Of a stretch of 39,471 nt of DNA, positions 15,401 to 23,564 are shown in pieces. The stretch's first letter is position 1; every line of letters begins with the position of its first letter. The translations under genes were made by a program, and so were the position numbers. The stretch is taken from contig NZ_PYWI01000034.1 of the NCBI RefSeq assembly GCF_003049575.1, positions 1-39,471 on the forward strand, written 5' to 3'. The notes under the pieces are model-generated. The model was not told the DNA's origin. It did not search any database and saw only the letters and a program-made list of their open reading frames with translations. The stretch comes from Lysinibacillus parviboronicapiens (lineage in GTDB: Bacteria > Bacillota > Bacilli > Bacillales_A > Planococcaceae).

Positions 15401-17158
15401 ATGTTATACACAATTATAAAAGAAAACACTTATAAGGACTCTATCGTGTTAATGCTTTTATCAAATAAGTTATCTGCAATTGATGGCGTGAACAAAGTAT
15501 CAATCATGATGGGAACTCCGGCCAATAAAGATATTTTCAAATCTTCTGGCTTAGGCACGGATGAATTAGAAAAAGCAAAACCAAATGATATCGTTATCGT
15601 TGTGGATACAGATCAGGAAGAAAAAGTAGCAGAAGTGAAAGAAGAAGTAGAGGTAGCATTAAAAGGTGAATCAGATTCACAAGACACGTCTAAAGGTCAA
15701 GAAGCACACAACTGGAAACGTGCAATGGAGCTTGCTAATAATCCGAACTTAGCGTTAATTTCAATTCCTGGTCAATATGCTGCAATGGAAGCGGAAAACG
15801 CATTGAACGAAGGTTTACATGTGTTTATGTTCAGTGACAATGTTTCAAAAGAAGACGAAGTGAAACTGAAACAAAAAGCGCATGAAAAAGGGTTATTAGT
15901 GATGGGTCCAGACTGTGGTACTGCACTTATTCACGGCGTACCCCTTGCTTTTACAAATAACGTAAACGAAGGCGATATCGGTATTGTTGGGGCATCAGGT
16001 ACAGGGATTCAAGAAGTAACAACAATTATTGATCGTTATGGTAAAGGTGTTACAAACGCTCTTGGTACAGGGGGACGTGATTTATCGACGGAAGTTGGTG
16101 CGATTACGATGTTAGATAGCATCAAAGCGTTAAACCAAGATCCGAAAGTAAAAGTCATTACAGTGATCTCTAAACCACCTGCAGAGGAAGTACAGCGCAA
16201 AGTATTAAACGTACTAAGAAATATTGATAAACCAGTTGTAACACTATTTTTAGGTGACAAACCTTCCTATCAAGAAGAGAACATCTATCATGCTTATACA
16301 CTTGAAGAAGCAGCGGTTGTAGCTGTCCAATTATCAAATGGGGACAAGCCAAATTTTGAACCAACAACAGTTAGAAATGTAAACGTGTTATTAAAAGATT
16401 CACAAGTTGGTATTAAAGGTTATTACTCAGGCGGTACATTAGCAACTGAAGCAGCTATGTTAGTGAAAGATGCATTCAAAGATGAAATATCTGAAGAAAA
16501 GAAAGATGGCTATATTTTAAAAACAAAAAATCATGAAATTATTGACTTAGGTGATGATGTTTATACACAAGGTAAACCACACCCAATGATTGATCCTGAA
16601 AACCGTATCGAAATGATTGAAAAATCTGTGAACGACCCGAAAACAGCGGTAATCATGATTGATAACGTAATCGGTAACGGTGGTCATGAAGATATGGCCA
16701 GTGAACTAGCGCCAACAATCAAACGTATTTTGAACAGTGCACGTCAAGAAGGTCGTGAACTTGCAGTCCTTGCAACAGTTGTAGGTACAGCACAAGATAT
16801 CCAAGGTTACGATAAACAAATTGACACTTTAAAAGAGAGCGGTGCAATTATCTGTAAGACAAATGACCAAATGGTTCGCACAGCTATCCAACTTGTAGGC
16901 GGTAAAGTGGAACAGCCAATCCTTGATGTACAAAAATTTGAATATACACAAGAAGACTTAGTAGTAGACGAAAAAATTATGTCCTTCATTAATATGAAAC
17001 CAAGCGTTATCAATATTGGGCTAAAAAGTTTTACTGAAGCTGTTCAAAACAGTGGCTCAGAGTGTGTTCAATTTAATTGGCGCCCAATTGCTGGTGGGGA
17101 TGAGAAGTTAATGAAAGTACTTCAATTCTTAAACTATTACGAAGGAGGTACAATCTAA
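15401..17158 (+). CDS. allF: Oxamate carbamoyltransferase subunit AllF (FdrA)
   Basis: This is a 585-residue FdrA-type protein with succinyl-CoA-synthetase-like folds. In Escherichia coli, fdrA, ylbE and ylbF (renamed allFGH) together encode oxamic transcarbamylase, which converts oxalurate and phosphate to oxamate and carbamoyl phosphate. Seen here: an N-terminal ACT-like region with MMGTPANKDIF, an NAD/CoA-binding-like stretch with MGPDCGTA, GASGTGIQEVTTIIDRYGKG and GTGGRDLSTEVGA around residues 195-230, and a C-terminal CoA-ligase-like half with IDNVIGNGGHEDMA. AATGGAGG gives a strong ribosome site. The stop codon overlaps the start of allG by one base (TAATG), so the two are translationally linked. 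Confidence 0.92.
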   Translation: MLYTIIKENTYKDSIVLMLLSNKLSAIDGVNKVSIMMGTPANKDIFKSSGLGTDELEKAKPNDIVIVVDTDQEEKVAEVKEEVEVALKGESDSQDTSKGQEAHNWKRAMELANNPNLALISIPGQYAAMEAENALNEGLHVFMFSDNVSKEDEVKLKQKAHEKGLLVMGPDCGTALIHGVPLAFTNNVNEGDIGIVGASGTGIQEVTTIIDRYGKGVTNALGTGGRDLSTEVGAITMLDSIKALNQDPKVKVITVISKPPAEEVQRKVLNVLRNIDKPVVTLFLGDKPSYQEENIYHAYTLEEAAVVAVQLSNGDKPNFEPTTVRNVNVLLKDSQVGIKGYYSGGTLATEAAMLVKDAFKDEISEEKKDGYILKTKNHEIIDLGDDVYTQGKPHPMIDPENRIEMIEKSVNDPKTAVIMIDNVIGNGGHEDMASELAPTIKRILNSARQEGRELAVLATVVGTAQDIQGYDKQIDTLKESGAIICKTNDQMVRTAIQLVGGKVEQPILDVQKFEYTQEDLVVDEKIMSFINMKPSVINIGLKSFTEAVQNSGSECVQFNWRPIAGGDEKLMKVLQFLNYYEGGTI

Positions 17159-18423
17159 TGGGTTACAGAACAATAAATGAAGCAAACGAAGCCGTTATCC
17201 AGAAGATCATAGCAGCAGCACCATTCTTAACGGATGTTGTACCAGCTAAATCTGTGATTCCTGAATTAGAAGATTACGTACTATTGCACGCTGGACCTCC
17301 AATTAAATATAAAAACATGACAGATCCTATGCAAGGTTCCTGTGTTGGCGCAATCCTTTTTGAAGGATGGGCAGAAGACGAAAAGAGTGCACGTGAATTA
17401 CTTGAAAACGATAAGGTCAAATTCATTCCATGTCACCATGTAAATGCAGTTGGACCAATGGGTGGCATAACATCACCTAACATGCCAGTCCTTGTCGTTA
17501 TTAACAAAGAGAGTGGTAACGAAGCGTACTGTCAAATGAACGAAGGGATTGGCGCGGTATTACGCTTCGGCGCTTATAATGAGCAAGTCATCAATCGTTT
17601 ACACTGGATGAAAGATGTATTAGGTCCAGTATTAAGTAAAGCATTGAAGACATTTGATGGAGGCTTGAACGTCAACGTATTGATTGCAAAAGCTATTGCA
17701 ATGGGTGATGAATTCCACCAGCGTAATATTGCAGCTTCACTTGCATTTTTAAAAGAACTATCTCCAGTAATTGCATCATTAGAAGACGTTGAAAAAGAAC
17801 AACGTACAGAAGTAATCCAATTCTTAGCGGACACAGACCAATTTTTCTTAAATATTGCAATGGCGACTGGCAAAGCGATGATGGATGCAGCACGTACAAT
17901 CGAACACGGTACAGTTGTTACCGCAATGTGCCGAAACGGTGAAAACTTTGGTATCCGTATTGCGGGTATGGGAGACGAATGGTTTACTGCTCCTGTTAAT
18001 ACCCCTCAAGGATTATATTTCACTGGTTACTCAGCAGAAGATGCAAACACAGATATCGGCGATTCAGCGATTACAGAAACAATCGGTGTTGGTGGTATGG
18101 CGATGATTGCAGCTCCTGCAGTAACACGCTTTGTTGGTACAGGTGGATTTAATGATGCGCTTGAAATAAGTAATCAAATGACTGAAATCTGTATCAGCGA
18201 AAACCCTAATTTTGTCATCCCAACTTGGGACTTCAAAGGCGCATGTTTAGGTATCGATGCACGGAAAGTTGTTGAAACAGGGATCACACCAGTTATCAAC
18301 ACTGGTATTGCCCATAAAATTGCGGGGTACGGACAAATTGGTGCCGGTACAGTCCATCCGCCAATCGAATGTTTTGAGAAGGCAATCACGGCATATGCTG
18401 AAAAGCTAGGTTTTAAAGGATGA
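17158..18423 (+). CDS. allG: Oxamate carbamoyltransferase subunit AllG (YlbE, DUF1116)
   Basis: This 421-residue protein belongs to the DUF1116/YlbE family and is the second subunit of oxamate carbamoyltransferase by the Escherichia coli assignment. Visible family stretches are HAGPPIKYKNMTDPMQGSC near the N-terminus, CHHVNAVGPMGGITSPNMPV in the first third, and TAMCRNGENFGIRIAGMGDE in the second half. The ribosome site GAAGGAGG lies inside the end of allF. It overlaps allH by four bases (ATGA). I see no transmembrane segments. Its individual role in the enzyme is not known from sequence. Confidence 0.9.
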   Translation: MGYRTINEANEAVIQKIIAAAPFLTDVVPAKSVIPELEDYVLLHAGPPIKYKNMTDPMQGSCVGAILFEGWAEDEKSARELLENDKVKFIPCHHVNAVGPMGGITSPNMPVLVVINKESGNEAYCQMNEGIGAVLRFGAYNEQVINRLHWMKDVLGPVLSKALKTFDGGLNVNVLIAKAIAMGDEFHQRNIAASLAFLKELSPVIASLEDVEKEQRTEVIQFLADTDQFFLNIAMATGKAMMDAARTIEHGTVVTAMCRNGENFGIRIAGMGDEWFTAPVNTPQGLYFTGYSAEDANTDIGDSAITETIGVGGMAMIAAPAVTRFVGTGGFNDALEISNQMTEICISENPNFVIPTWDFKGACLGIDARKVVETGITPVINTGIAHKIAGYGQIGAGTVHPPIECFEKAITAYAEKLGFKG

Positions 18424-19190
18424 TTTTACAAGCAAGTGCGATTGGTTCAATCGCACTTCAATTATTGAAAGAAGAGAAAACCTTTACCGTGCACAGTATG
18501 TTTGAAAAAGGTTTGAATATTGTTGATCGAAATGGTGAATTAATATTTGTTGGGACCAATGAAAATGGTACATTTCCGTTCGGGATTTTGCTTGACCCTC
18601 AAACTAAACAAACGGTAAAGACCAATATTAGGGTAGGAGATACATTAATATTTCGCAATAATCGCCTTTTTCATAACCGTTTTGAAATGGTATTTAACGT
18701 AAACATACTACCGTTATATATGGATTTTGAACATGCAAATATAAATAAATTAATAGAAAATTTTAAATACATTTCATTCACATCCTATGAATCAACAGAT
18801 TTTGAACCTGCACGTGTATTGTCTTTGATAAATAAATTACACGATCCAACCCAAAATCTTGATGAGGTATTTCGTTACTTTATTGGACGTGGACAAGGTT
18901 TAACACCAACAGGTGATGATATACTGGTCGGCATATTATACGGTCATTTTCTAAATAATTTTATCGAATTTAAACATCTCGAAACACTAAGAGCTCTAAT
19001 TAAAGAACCTTTAACAACTATCGTTAGTCAGCGCTTTTTAACTTGTGCTATAGACGGTGTATTTAGTTCGAAGATTACAGCATTGCAGCACGATCCATCT
19101 CTAGAAAGTATGGAAAATCTTATAGAAGTAGGCTCTTCATCTGGAATGGATACGCTATATGGCATTTACTTGTCTTTAACTAAGGAGTGA
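18420..19190 (+). CDS. allH: Oxamate carbamoyltransferase subunit AllH (YlbF, DUF2877)
   Basis: This 256-residue protein matches the DUF2877/YlbF family, the third subunit of oxamate carbamoyltransferase. The family signature GRGQGLTPTGDDILVGILYG is at about residues 157-176, and SSGMDTLYGIY is near the C-terminus. It starts within allG (ATGA overlap) and ends 5 bases before the allK start, with no room for a promoter, so the four genes form one tight operon. The start has no clear GGAGG and probably depends on coupling to allG. Confidence 0.88.
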   Translation: MILQASAIGSIALQLLKEEKTFTVHSMFEKGLNIVDRNGELIFVGTNENGTFPFGILLDPQTKQTVKTNIRVGDTLIFRNNRLFHNRFEMVFNVNILPLYMDFEHANINKLIENFKYISFTSYESTDFEPARVLSLINKLHDPTQNLDEVFRYFIGRGQGLTPTGDDILVGILYGHFLNNFIEFKHLETLRALIKEPLTTIVSQRFLTCAIDGVFSSKITALQHDPSLESMENLIEVGSSSGMDTLYGIYLSLTKE

Positions 19191-19195
19191 AAGAA

Positions 19196-20128
19196 ATGGG
19201 GAAAAGGGTAGTTATTGCATTAGGAGGTAATGCAATTTTACAGCCACAACAAGAAGCAACATATGATAATCAATTCAAAAACGTAATATCTGCAACACGC
19301 CATATGGTAGAAATTAAAGAAGCGGGTCATAAAATCGTGATTACCCACGGCAATGGTCCGCAAGTGGGGAATATTATTGCTCAAAACGAAGCTGCTAAAA
19401 ATGTAGTCGAACCACTACCGATCCATGTTTGTAACGCTGAATCACAGGGTTTCATTGGTTATATGATGGAAACAGCTTTAAAAAACCATATTAAAGAACG
19501 AGGCATTACTTCAAATGTGGTTACATTGTTAACAATGGTTGAAGTGGACAAGGACGATCAAGCATTTAAAAATCCGACTAAACCAATCGGCGTATTTTTC
19601 TCGGAAGAAGAAGCACAGCGTTTAGAAAGACAAGGCTTTACTATGGCAGAAGATGCAGGTCGGGGATATAGACGCGTTGTGCCTTCACCAGAACCAAAAG
19701 TGATTCATGGTATAGATGAAATTCAACGTTTAATGGATGAAACGATTGTTATTTCATCTGGTGGTGGCGGTATACCTGTATATCGTGAAGACAGTGGTCA
19801 AATACATGGTATTGAAGCAGTCATCGATAAAGATCGTTCGGGATTAAAGCTTGCACAACAAGTGAATGCGGAAGTTTTCATGATGTTAACAGATGTACCA
19901 AATGTCTATATTAATTTCGGTAAAGAAAATGAGCAAAAGCTAAGCCACATTACTGTAGCAGAAGCTGAACAGTATGTTGCAGAAGGACAATTCCCGGCTG
20001 GTAGTATGTTACCAAAAATGCAAGCAGCTATCGAATTTGCGAAATTAGGGAAAGAGTCAATTATTTGTTCATTGGATCAAGCGGTAGCTGCTTTAGACGG
20101 AAAAGCTGGTACACGTATAACGCTATAA
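19196..20128 (+). CDS. allK: Carbamate kinase
   Basis: This enzyme moves the phosphate of carbamoyl phosphate to ADP, giving ATP plus carbamate (NH3 and CO2), the energy-yielding last step of the pathway. The 310 residues show the kinase pattern: VIALGGNAIL at the start, THGNGPQVGN near residue 47, VVTLLTMVEVD, SSGGGGIPV near residue 185, EAVIDKDRSGLKLA near 205 and GSMLPKMQAA near 265. The preferred ATG at 19196 has TAAGGAG eight bases upstream; a GTG at 19187 lies within that ribosome site. The same fold serves arginine deiminase pathways (ArcC), but no arc genes are here, so the allK role is favoured. Confidence 0.92.
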   Translation: MGKRVVIALGGNAILQPQQEATYDNQFKNVISATRHMVEIKEAGHKIVITHGNGPQVGNIIAQNEAAKNVVEPLPIHVCNAESQGFIGYMMETALKNHIKERGITSNVVTLLTMVEVDKDDQAFKNPTKPIGVFFSEEEAQRLERQGFTMAEDAGRGYRRVVPSPEPKVIHGIDEIQRLMDETIVISSGGGGIPVYREDSGQIHGIEAVIDKDRSGLKLAQQVNAEVFMMLTDVPNVYINFGKENEQKLSHITVAEAEQYVAEGQFPAGSMLPKMQAAIEFAKLGKESIICSLDQAVAALDGKAGTRITL

Positions 20129-20158
20129 GTTTATCTAGAAGAGCGTGTTCGAAATAAT

Positions 20159-20217
20159 ATGAAGTTTGTAACGTCTTGGAGTGAGCAATAGCAGTGTCAA
20201 GACGTTGCAAACTTCAT
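20159..20217. repeat. Long stem-loop after allK
   Basis: A 20-bp stem pairs 20159-20178 with 20198-20217 (ATGAAGTTTG..CGTCTTG with CAAGACGT..CAAACTTCAT); the only non-Watson-Crick pair is one U-G. The loop is about 19 bases. No T run follows directly; a separate terminator lies 61 bases downstream. Confidence 0.8.
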
Positions 20218-20277
20218 GTCGTTTCTTACTGCGATATTCATGCATATAAATCGATCGTTTTTAAGAATTTTAAGCGT

Positions 20278-20324
20278 CCAAAACTACTTATCCTGAAAAT
20301 GGATAAATAGTTTTGGATTTTTTT
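20278..20324 (+). terminator. Terminator of the allantoin operon
   Basis: CCAAAACTA-TTATCC (20278-20293) pairs with GGATAA-TAGTTTTGG (20301-20316) with one internal mismatch, followed by seven Ts. It closes the transcript ending in allK. Confidence 0.9.
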
Positions 20325-20354
20325 GTATTTAAAAATATTACAGTTTTAGGCTTT

Positions 20355-20883
20355 TTATTTTAGAAGTTGAATAATTCCTTCCGGTTGTTTATTTGATTGA
20401 GCAAACATTGATTGAGTAGCTTGTAACAAAATATTATTTTTTGTGAATATCATCATTTCTTTTGCCATATCAGTGTCTCGAATACGTGATTCAGCTTCAG
20501 TTAAATTATTGGAAGTATTACTAATGTTATTCATCGCATGTTCTAACGTATTATTATAAGCTCCAAATTTACTTCGATGAAAGGATACAGTTTCTATTGC
20601 GTTATTTATACTAGTTATTGCAGAATCAGCGCTTGATTGTGAAGTTAAATCTAAATCACTCATTTCTAAGGTTTGATATCCTAACATCACATAGCTTAAC
20701 GTTCATATTCTGGCTACTATTAGCACCTACTTGAAAATGTAAAATTCCATTCGATGAACTACTCTGGTTTGATTCATCCTGATTATTTATTATATTAAAA
20801 GACAAATCCTCTGTCTCGAATAGTAATTCTCCAACTGCATTACCAGAAAAATTGTTAATGCTATCACCAATCTTTAAATGCAA
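20355..20883 (-). pseudogene. Flagellin, C-terminal remnant with frameshift
   Basis: On the minus strand, two overlapping frames together read as the C-terminal part of flagellin. The upstream frame (20883-20656) has NGILHFQVGANSSQNMNVKL. The downstream frame (20690-20355) continues with SDLDLTSQSSADSAITSINN, then ESRIRDTDMAKEMMIFTKNN and a final helix ending MFAQSNKQPEGIIQLLK, the D1/D0 signature. The frame changes near 20690. The N-terminal D0/D1 helices are absent: the sequence stops at 20883, exactly where the esterase remnant begins on the other strand. It cannot make a filament subunit. Confidence 0.88.
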
Positions 20884-21458
20884 AATTCATTGCTCCTATT
20901 TATCCTAAAGTACCTCATTTCAACTATAAAGATACGTATCCAAAAATTCTAAACCTATATAAAGGGATGCTTGCAACTGTTGAAAATTCGAATCAATTAA
21001 CGATTATGGGAGATTCGGCAGGCGGTAATATAGCACTTGGCCTGGCTCATCTTTTAAAAATGAACAATTTACCTCAACCGAAAGATATTATTTTATTATC
21101 AGCATGTGTCGATTTGAGTTTTGAAAATCCTCTTATAGCTGAATATGAAGAAAAGGATCCGATGTTAGCTAGTGAGGGAATGGAAGTCATTACAAAGATT
21201 TGGGTAGCTGATAAAGATTTAAAAGACTCACTAATTAGTCCAATATACGGTGACTTTAAAGAACTTGGGAAGATTACTCATTTTATTGGAACGCACGAAT
21301 GTTTATATCCAGATGCAATAAGACTGGATGAACAACTTTCAGAACAGGGAATTGAAATCAATACCTTTGTTTATCCTAAAATGAATCATGTGTTTGTTGT
21401 TATGCCAATTCCTGAAGCTCAAGATGCTCAACAGAAAATTATTAATATACTAAGTTAA
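20884..21458 (+). pseudogene. Alpha/beta hydrolase (HSL/Aes-type esterase), 5'-truncated
   Basis: The frame reads as an acetyl-hydrolase of the hormone-sensitive-lipase group from about its residue 100 on: FIAPIYPKVPHFNYKDTYPK just before the ATG at 20967, then the nucleophile motif GDSAGGNIAL, the acid-region GTHECLYPDA and the catalytic His in MNHVF. The N-terminal cap and the HGGG oxyanion motif are missing, and coding-like sequence begins abruptly at about 20884 next to the flagellin remnant. The part from the ATG at 20967 could still be translated (163 residues), but without the oxyanion hole it should be inactive. Confidence 0.85.
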
Positions 21459-21564
21459 TTTAAAGAAATGAGTGATAACTGTACTTGAAGCGGCCACCAG
21501 GAGGGAAGTCTTCGTTTAGACAAGAGGCAGAGATTCTAAAAAAATGACAGCAATTTATAACATA

Positions 21565-21613
21565 AAAAGGAGTGTTTCAAAGTTCAAATTTAGACTTTGA
21601 GCCACTCCTTTTC
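21565..21613. terminator. Bidirectional terminator between esterase remnant and marR-type gene
   Basis: AAAAGGAGTG (21565-21574) pairs with CACTCCTTTT (21603-21612), and inner CAAAGT with ACTTTG. On the minus strand the stem is followed by a T run, fitting the end of the MarR gene that stops at 21642. Confidence 0.85.
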
Positions 21614-21641
21614 TGGCCTTATTGAGCAGCAAGGGTAATTA

Positions 21642-22118
21642 TTACACCTTTGATTTTTTGTCAGTTAGCACGCTTTGTGTCCTTTGATTGATTAGATTTA
21701 AGACTGTTATATACTTTTGAAAATCTTCAGTCGTAAATTGCTCGAGGTTCTTCAAATGACTTCGATATTCCTCTAAATCTAGATTTTTATGATATTCATA
21801 AACTATTTTGCCTTTTGGTGTTAACTCAATATTTAATTCCCGATAATTGTCCACATTTCTATATTTAATGACTAAACCCTTTTTAATTAGTTTATCAACC
21901 ATTTGAGAAACAGCACTTTTTGTGCAATTTTTAATATCTGCAATTTCAGAAGTAGTCGTTTTTACTTGATCTCCAATTAAGTTGAGTGTATGAACTTCTA
22001 TCATATACAATTCATCTTCTGTTCCATATTTTCTTGGAATATTTTCATATGAACTAATAAGTCTAGATGTCTCGTAAAGCGTTTCCATTAGCTCATAAAA
22101 AACCTTCTTTTTATCCAC
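21642..22118 (-). CDS. MarR-family transcriptional regulator
   Basis: This 158-residue protein has the MarR winged helix-turn-helix in its middle (about residues 38-110): TLNLIGDQVKTTTSEIADI, then CTKSAVSQMVDKLIKKGLV and the wing with YRNVDNYRELNIELTPKG. It begins with GTG at 22118, seven bases after a strong GGAGGAGG. It is divergent from the C-S lyase/amidohydrolase/symporter operon, and a dyad typical of MarR sites lies in the space between, so it most likely controls that operon and itself. The inducer is unknown; a transported substrate or its thiol product would fit. Confidence 0.9.
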   Translation of the reverse strand: MDKKKVFYELMETLYETSRLISSYENIPRKYGTEDELYMIEVHTLNLIGDQVKTTTSEIADIKNCTKSAVSQMVDKLIKKGLVIKYRNVDNYRELNIELTPKGKIVYEYHKNLDLEEYRSHLKNLEQFTTEDFQKYITVLNLINQRTQSVLTDKKSKV

Positions 22119-22137
22119 AATGCATCCTCCTCCACAT

Positions 22138-22152
22138 AATTGGTTGCCAATT
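22138..22152. promoter_or_regulatory. Candidate MarR operator
   Basis: AATTGG, TTG, CCAATT forms a perfect 6-bp dyad 20 bases upstream of the MarR start codon, where it would overlap that gene's promoter. The spacing and half-site are typical of MarR-family sites. I saw no second copy in the 22153-22340 stretch. Confidence 0.55.
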
Positions 22153-22340
22153 TAATTTAATTTTAACATATAAAAATCTATATTTAACTTTTGTTTCGAA
22201 TCTAATTAATTTCAGGAATATTCAGAAATTAATATTGACGTTTTTACAGTTAAGGTGTTAAACTGATAAAAATTTAATCTAAACGTGTCGAAAATTGCGA
22301 TAAAGTAGAAAATTGAACACAACAAGAGGTGGGAGAAGCA

Positions 22341-23564
22341 TTGAAATATAATTTTGATGAAGTAGTTAATCGTAGAAATACTTATTCTTTAAAGTGGGAT
22401 GGTGAAGATTTAATTAAAACAATGGGATATACAGAAAGGTATGACTATGAGACCATTCCACTATTTACAGCAGATATGGATTTACCCGTACCGCAACCAC
22501 TGATAGATGCACTACATAAAACAGTTGATCATCGTATTTTTGGATATTCTGTTTTTCCGGATGCGTATTTTGAATCAATTCAGCATTGGTTTAAAAAGAG
22601 ACATGATTGGACCATCAAAAGAGAAGAGATTGTATATAGCCCTGGAACAGTACATGCCTTGAATATAGCAATAAAAGCTTTCACTAAACCTGGTGACGGT
22701 ATCATTATTCAACGTCCTGTTTATCCACCGTTCACAGTTTTGATAGAAGGAAGTGGAAGAGCTGTGCGAAATAATGCGTTGAAATGTGACGCTAAAGGGT
22801 ATTACACAATTGATTTTGAGGATTTTGAAGCCAAAGCAAAAGAAGAAAATACAACAATGTTCATTCTCTGCAGTCCACACAATCCGACTGGAAGAGTTTT
22901 AACATATGAGGAATTAAAAACACTTTCAGAGATCTGTGCAAAAAATAATGTAATTATTGTAGCTGATGAAATTCATGGGGATCTTATTAGAAAAAATCAA
23001 AAATTTATACCTATCGCAAAAGTTGCAAACAGTACGGATCATATCATCACGTGCACAGCCATTAATAAAACATTTAATGTTGCAGGCCTGCACTGTACAA
23101 ATGTGATTATTTCAAACCCTGAGATTAGGAAAATCTTTAGCGACACAATGGGGATGCAGTTACCTTCACCGTTTACTATTGCAGCGCTTATAGCTGTCTA
23201 TAACGAAGGAGAAGAATGGTTAGCGCAAATAACTGAATATATTGACGACACAATAAAGTATGTGAAAAATTTCTTAGGTGAACAAATGCCTACAGTCAAA
23301 GTTAGGATCCCTGAAGGAACGTATGTACTTTGGATGGACTTTAGTGGATATAGACTTTCATCTCAAGAGATTCATGATCGTATCTATAACAAAGCCAATG
23401 TCATACTTGAAGATGGTCACTTGTTTGGTATAGAAGGTAAATATTTCCAAAGAATATGTATCCCTTCACCAAGACCACTTATAAAAGAAGCACTTGAAAG
23501 AATCGCTTTAGAATTCCAAGATATCGAATCTAATAACCAATCAGAAAGGGAGTATATAAAATGA
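22341..23564 (+). CDS. PatB/MalY-type pyridoxal-phosphate C-S lyase or aminotransferase
   Basis: This is a fold-type I PLP enzyme of the MalY/PatB group, which mostly act as cystathionine beta-lyases or cysteine S-conjugate beta-lyases. The 407 residues show GTVHALNIAI, CSPHNPTGR near residue 177, VADEIHGDL near 207 and the PLP lysine in TAINKTFNVAGLH (about K243). The best start is TTG at 22341, after GAGGTGGGAG; a GTG at 22329 is part of that ribosome site, and MKYNFDEVVNRR matches the family N-terminus. Its stop overlaps the M20 start by four bases (ATGA). With an amidohydrolase and a symporter in the operon, cleavage of an imported cysteine conjugate is likelier than methionine synthesis. 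Confidence 0.88.
   Translation: MKYNFDEVVNRRNTYSLKWDGEDLIKTMGYTERYDYETIPLFTADMDLPVPQPLIDALHKTVDHRIFGYSVFPDAYFESIQHWFKKRHDWTIKREEIVYSPGTVHALNIAIKAFTKPGDGIIIQRPVYPPFTVLIEGSGRAVRNNALKCDAKGYYTIDFEDFEAKAKEENTTMFILCSPHNPTGRVLTYEELKTLSEICAKNNVIIVADEIHGDLIRKNQKFIPIAKVANSTDHIITCTAINKTFNVAGLHCTNVIISNPEIRKIFSDTMGMQLPSPFTIAALIAVYNEGEEWLAQITEYIDDTIKYVKNFLGEQMPTVKVRIPEGTYVLWMDFSGYRLSSQEIHDRIYNKANVILEDGHLFGIEGKYFQRICIPSPRPLIKEALERIALEFQDIESNNQSEREYIK

Noticed and set aside
20656..20883. Separate small gene upstream of the flagellin fragment
   Set aside because: Its C-terminal part (FQVGANSSQNMNVKL) is flagellin sequence that continues in the next frame, so it is part of the same broken gene.
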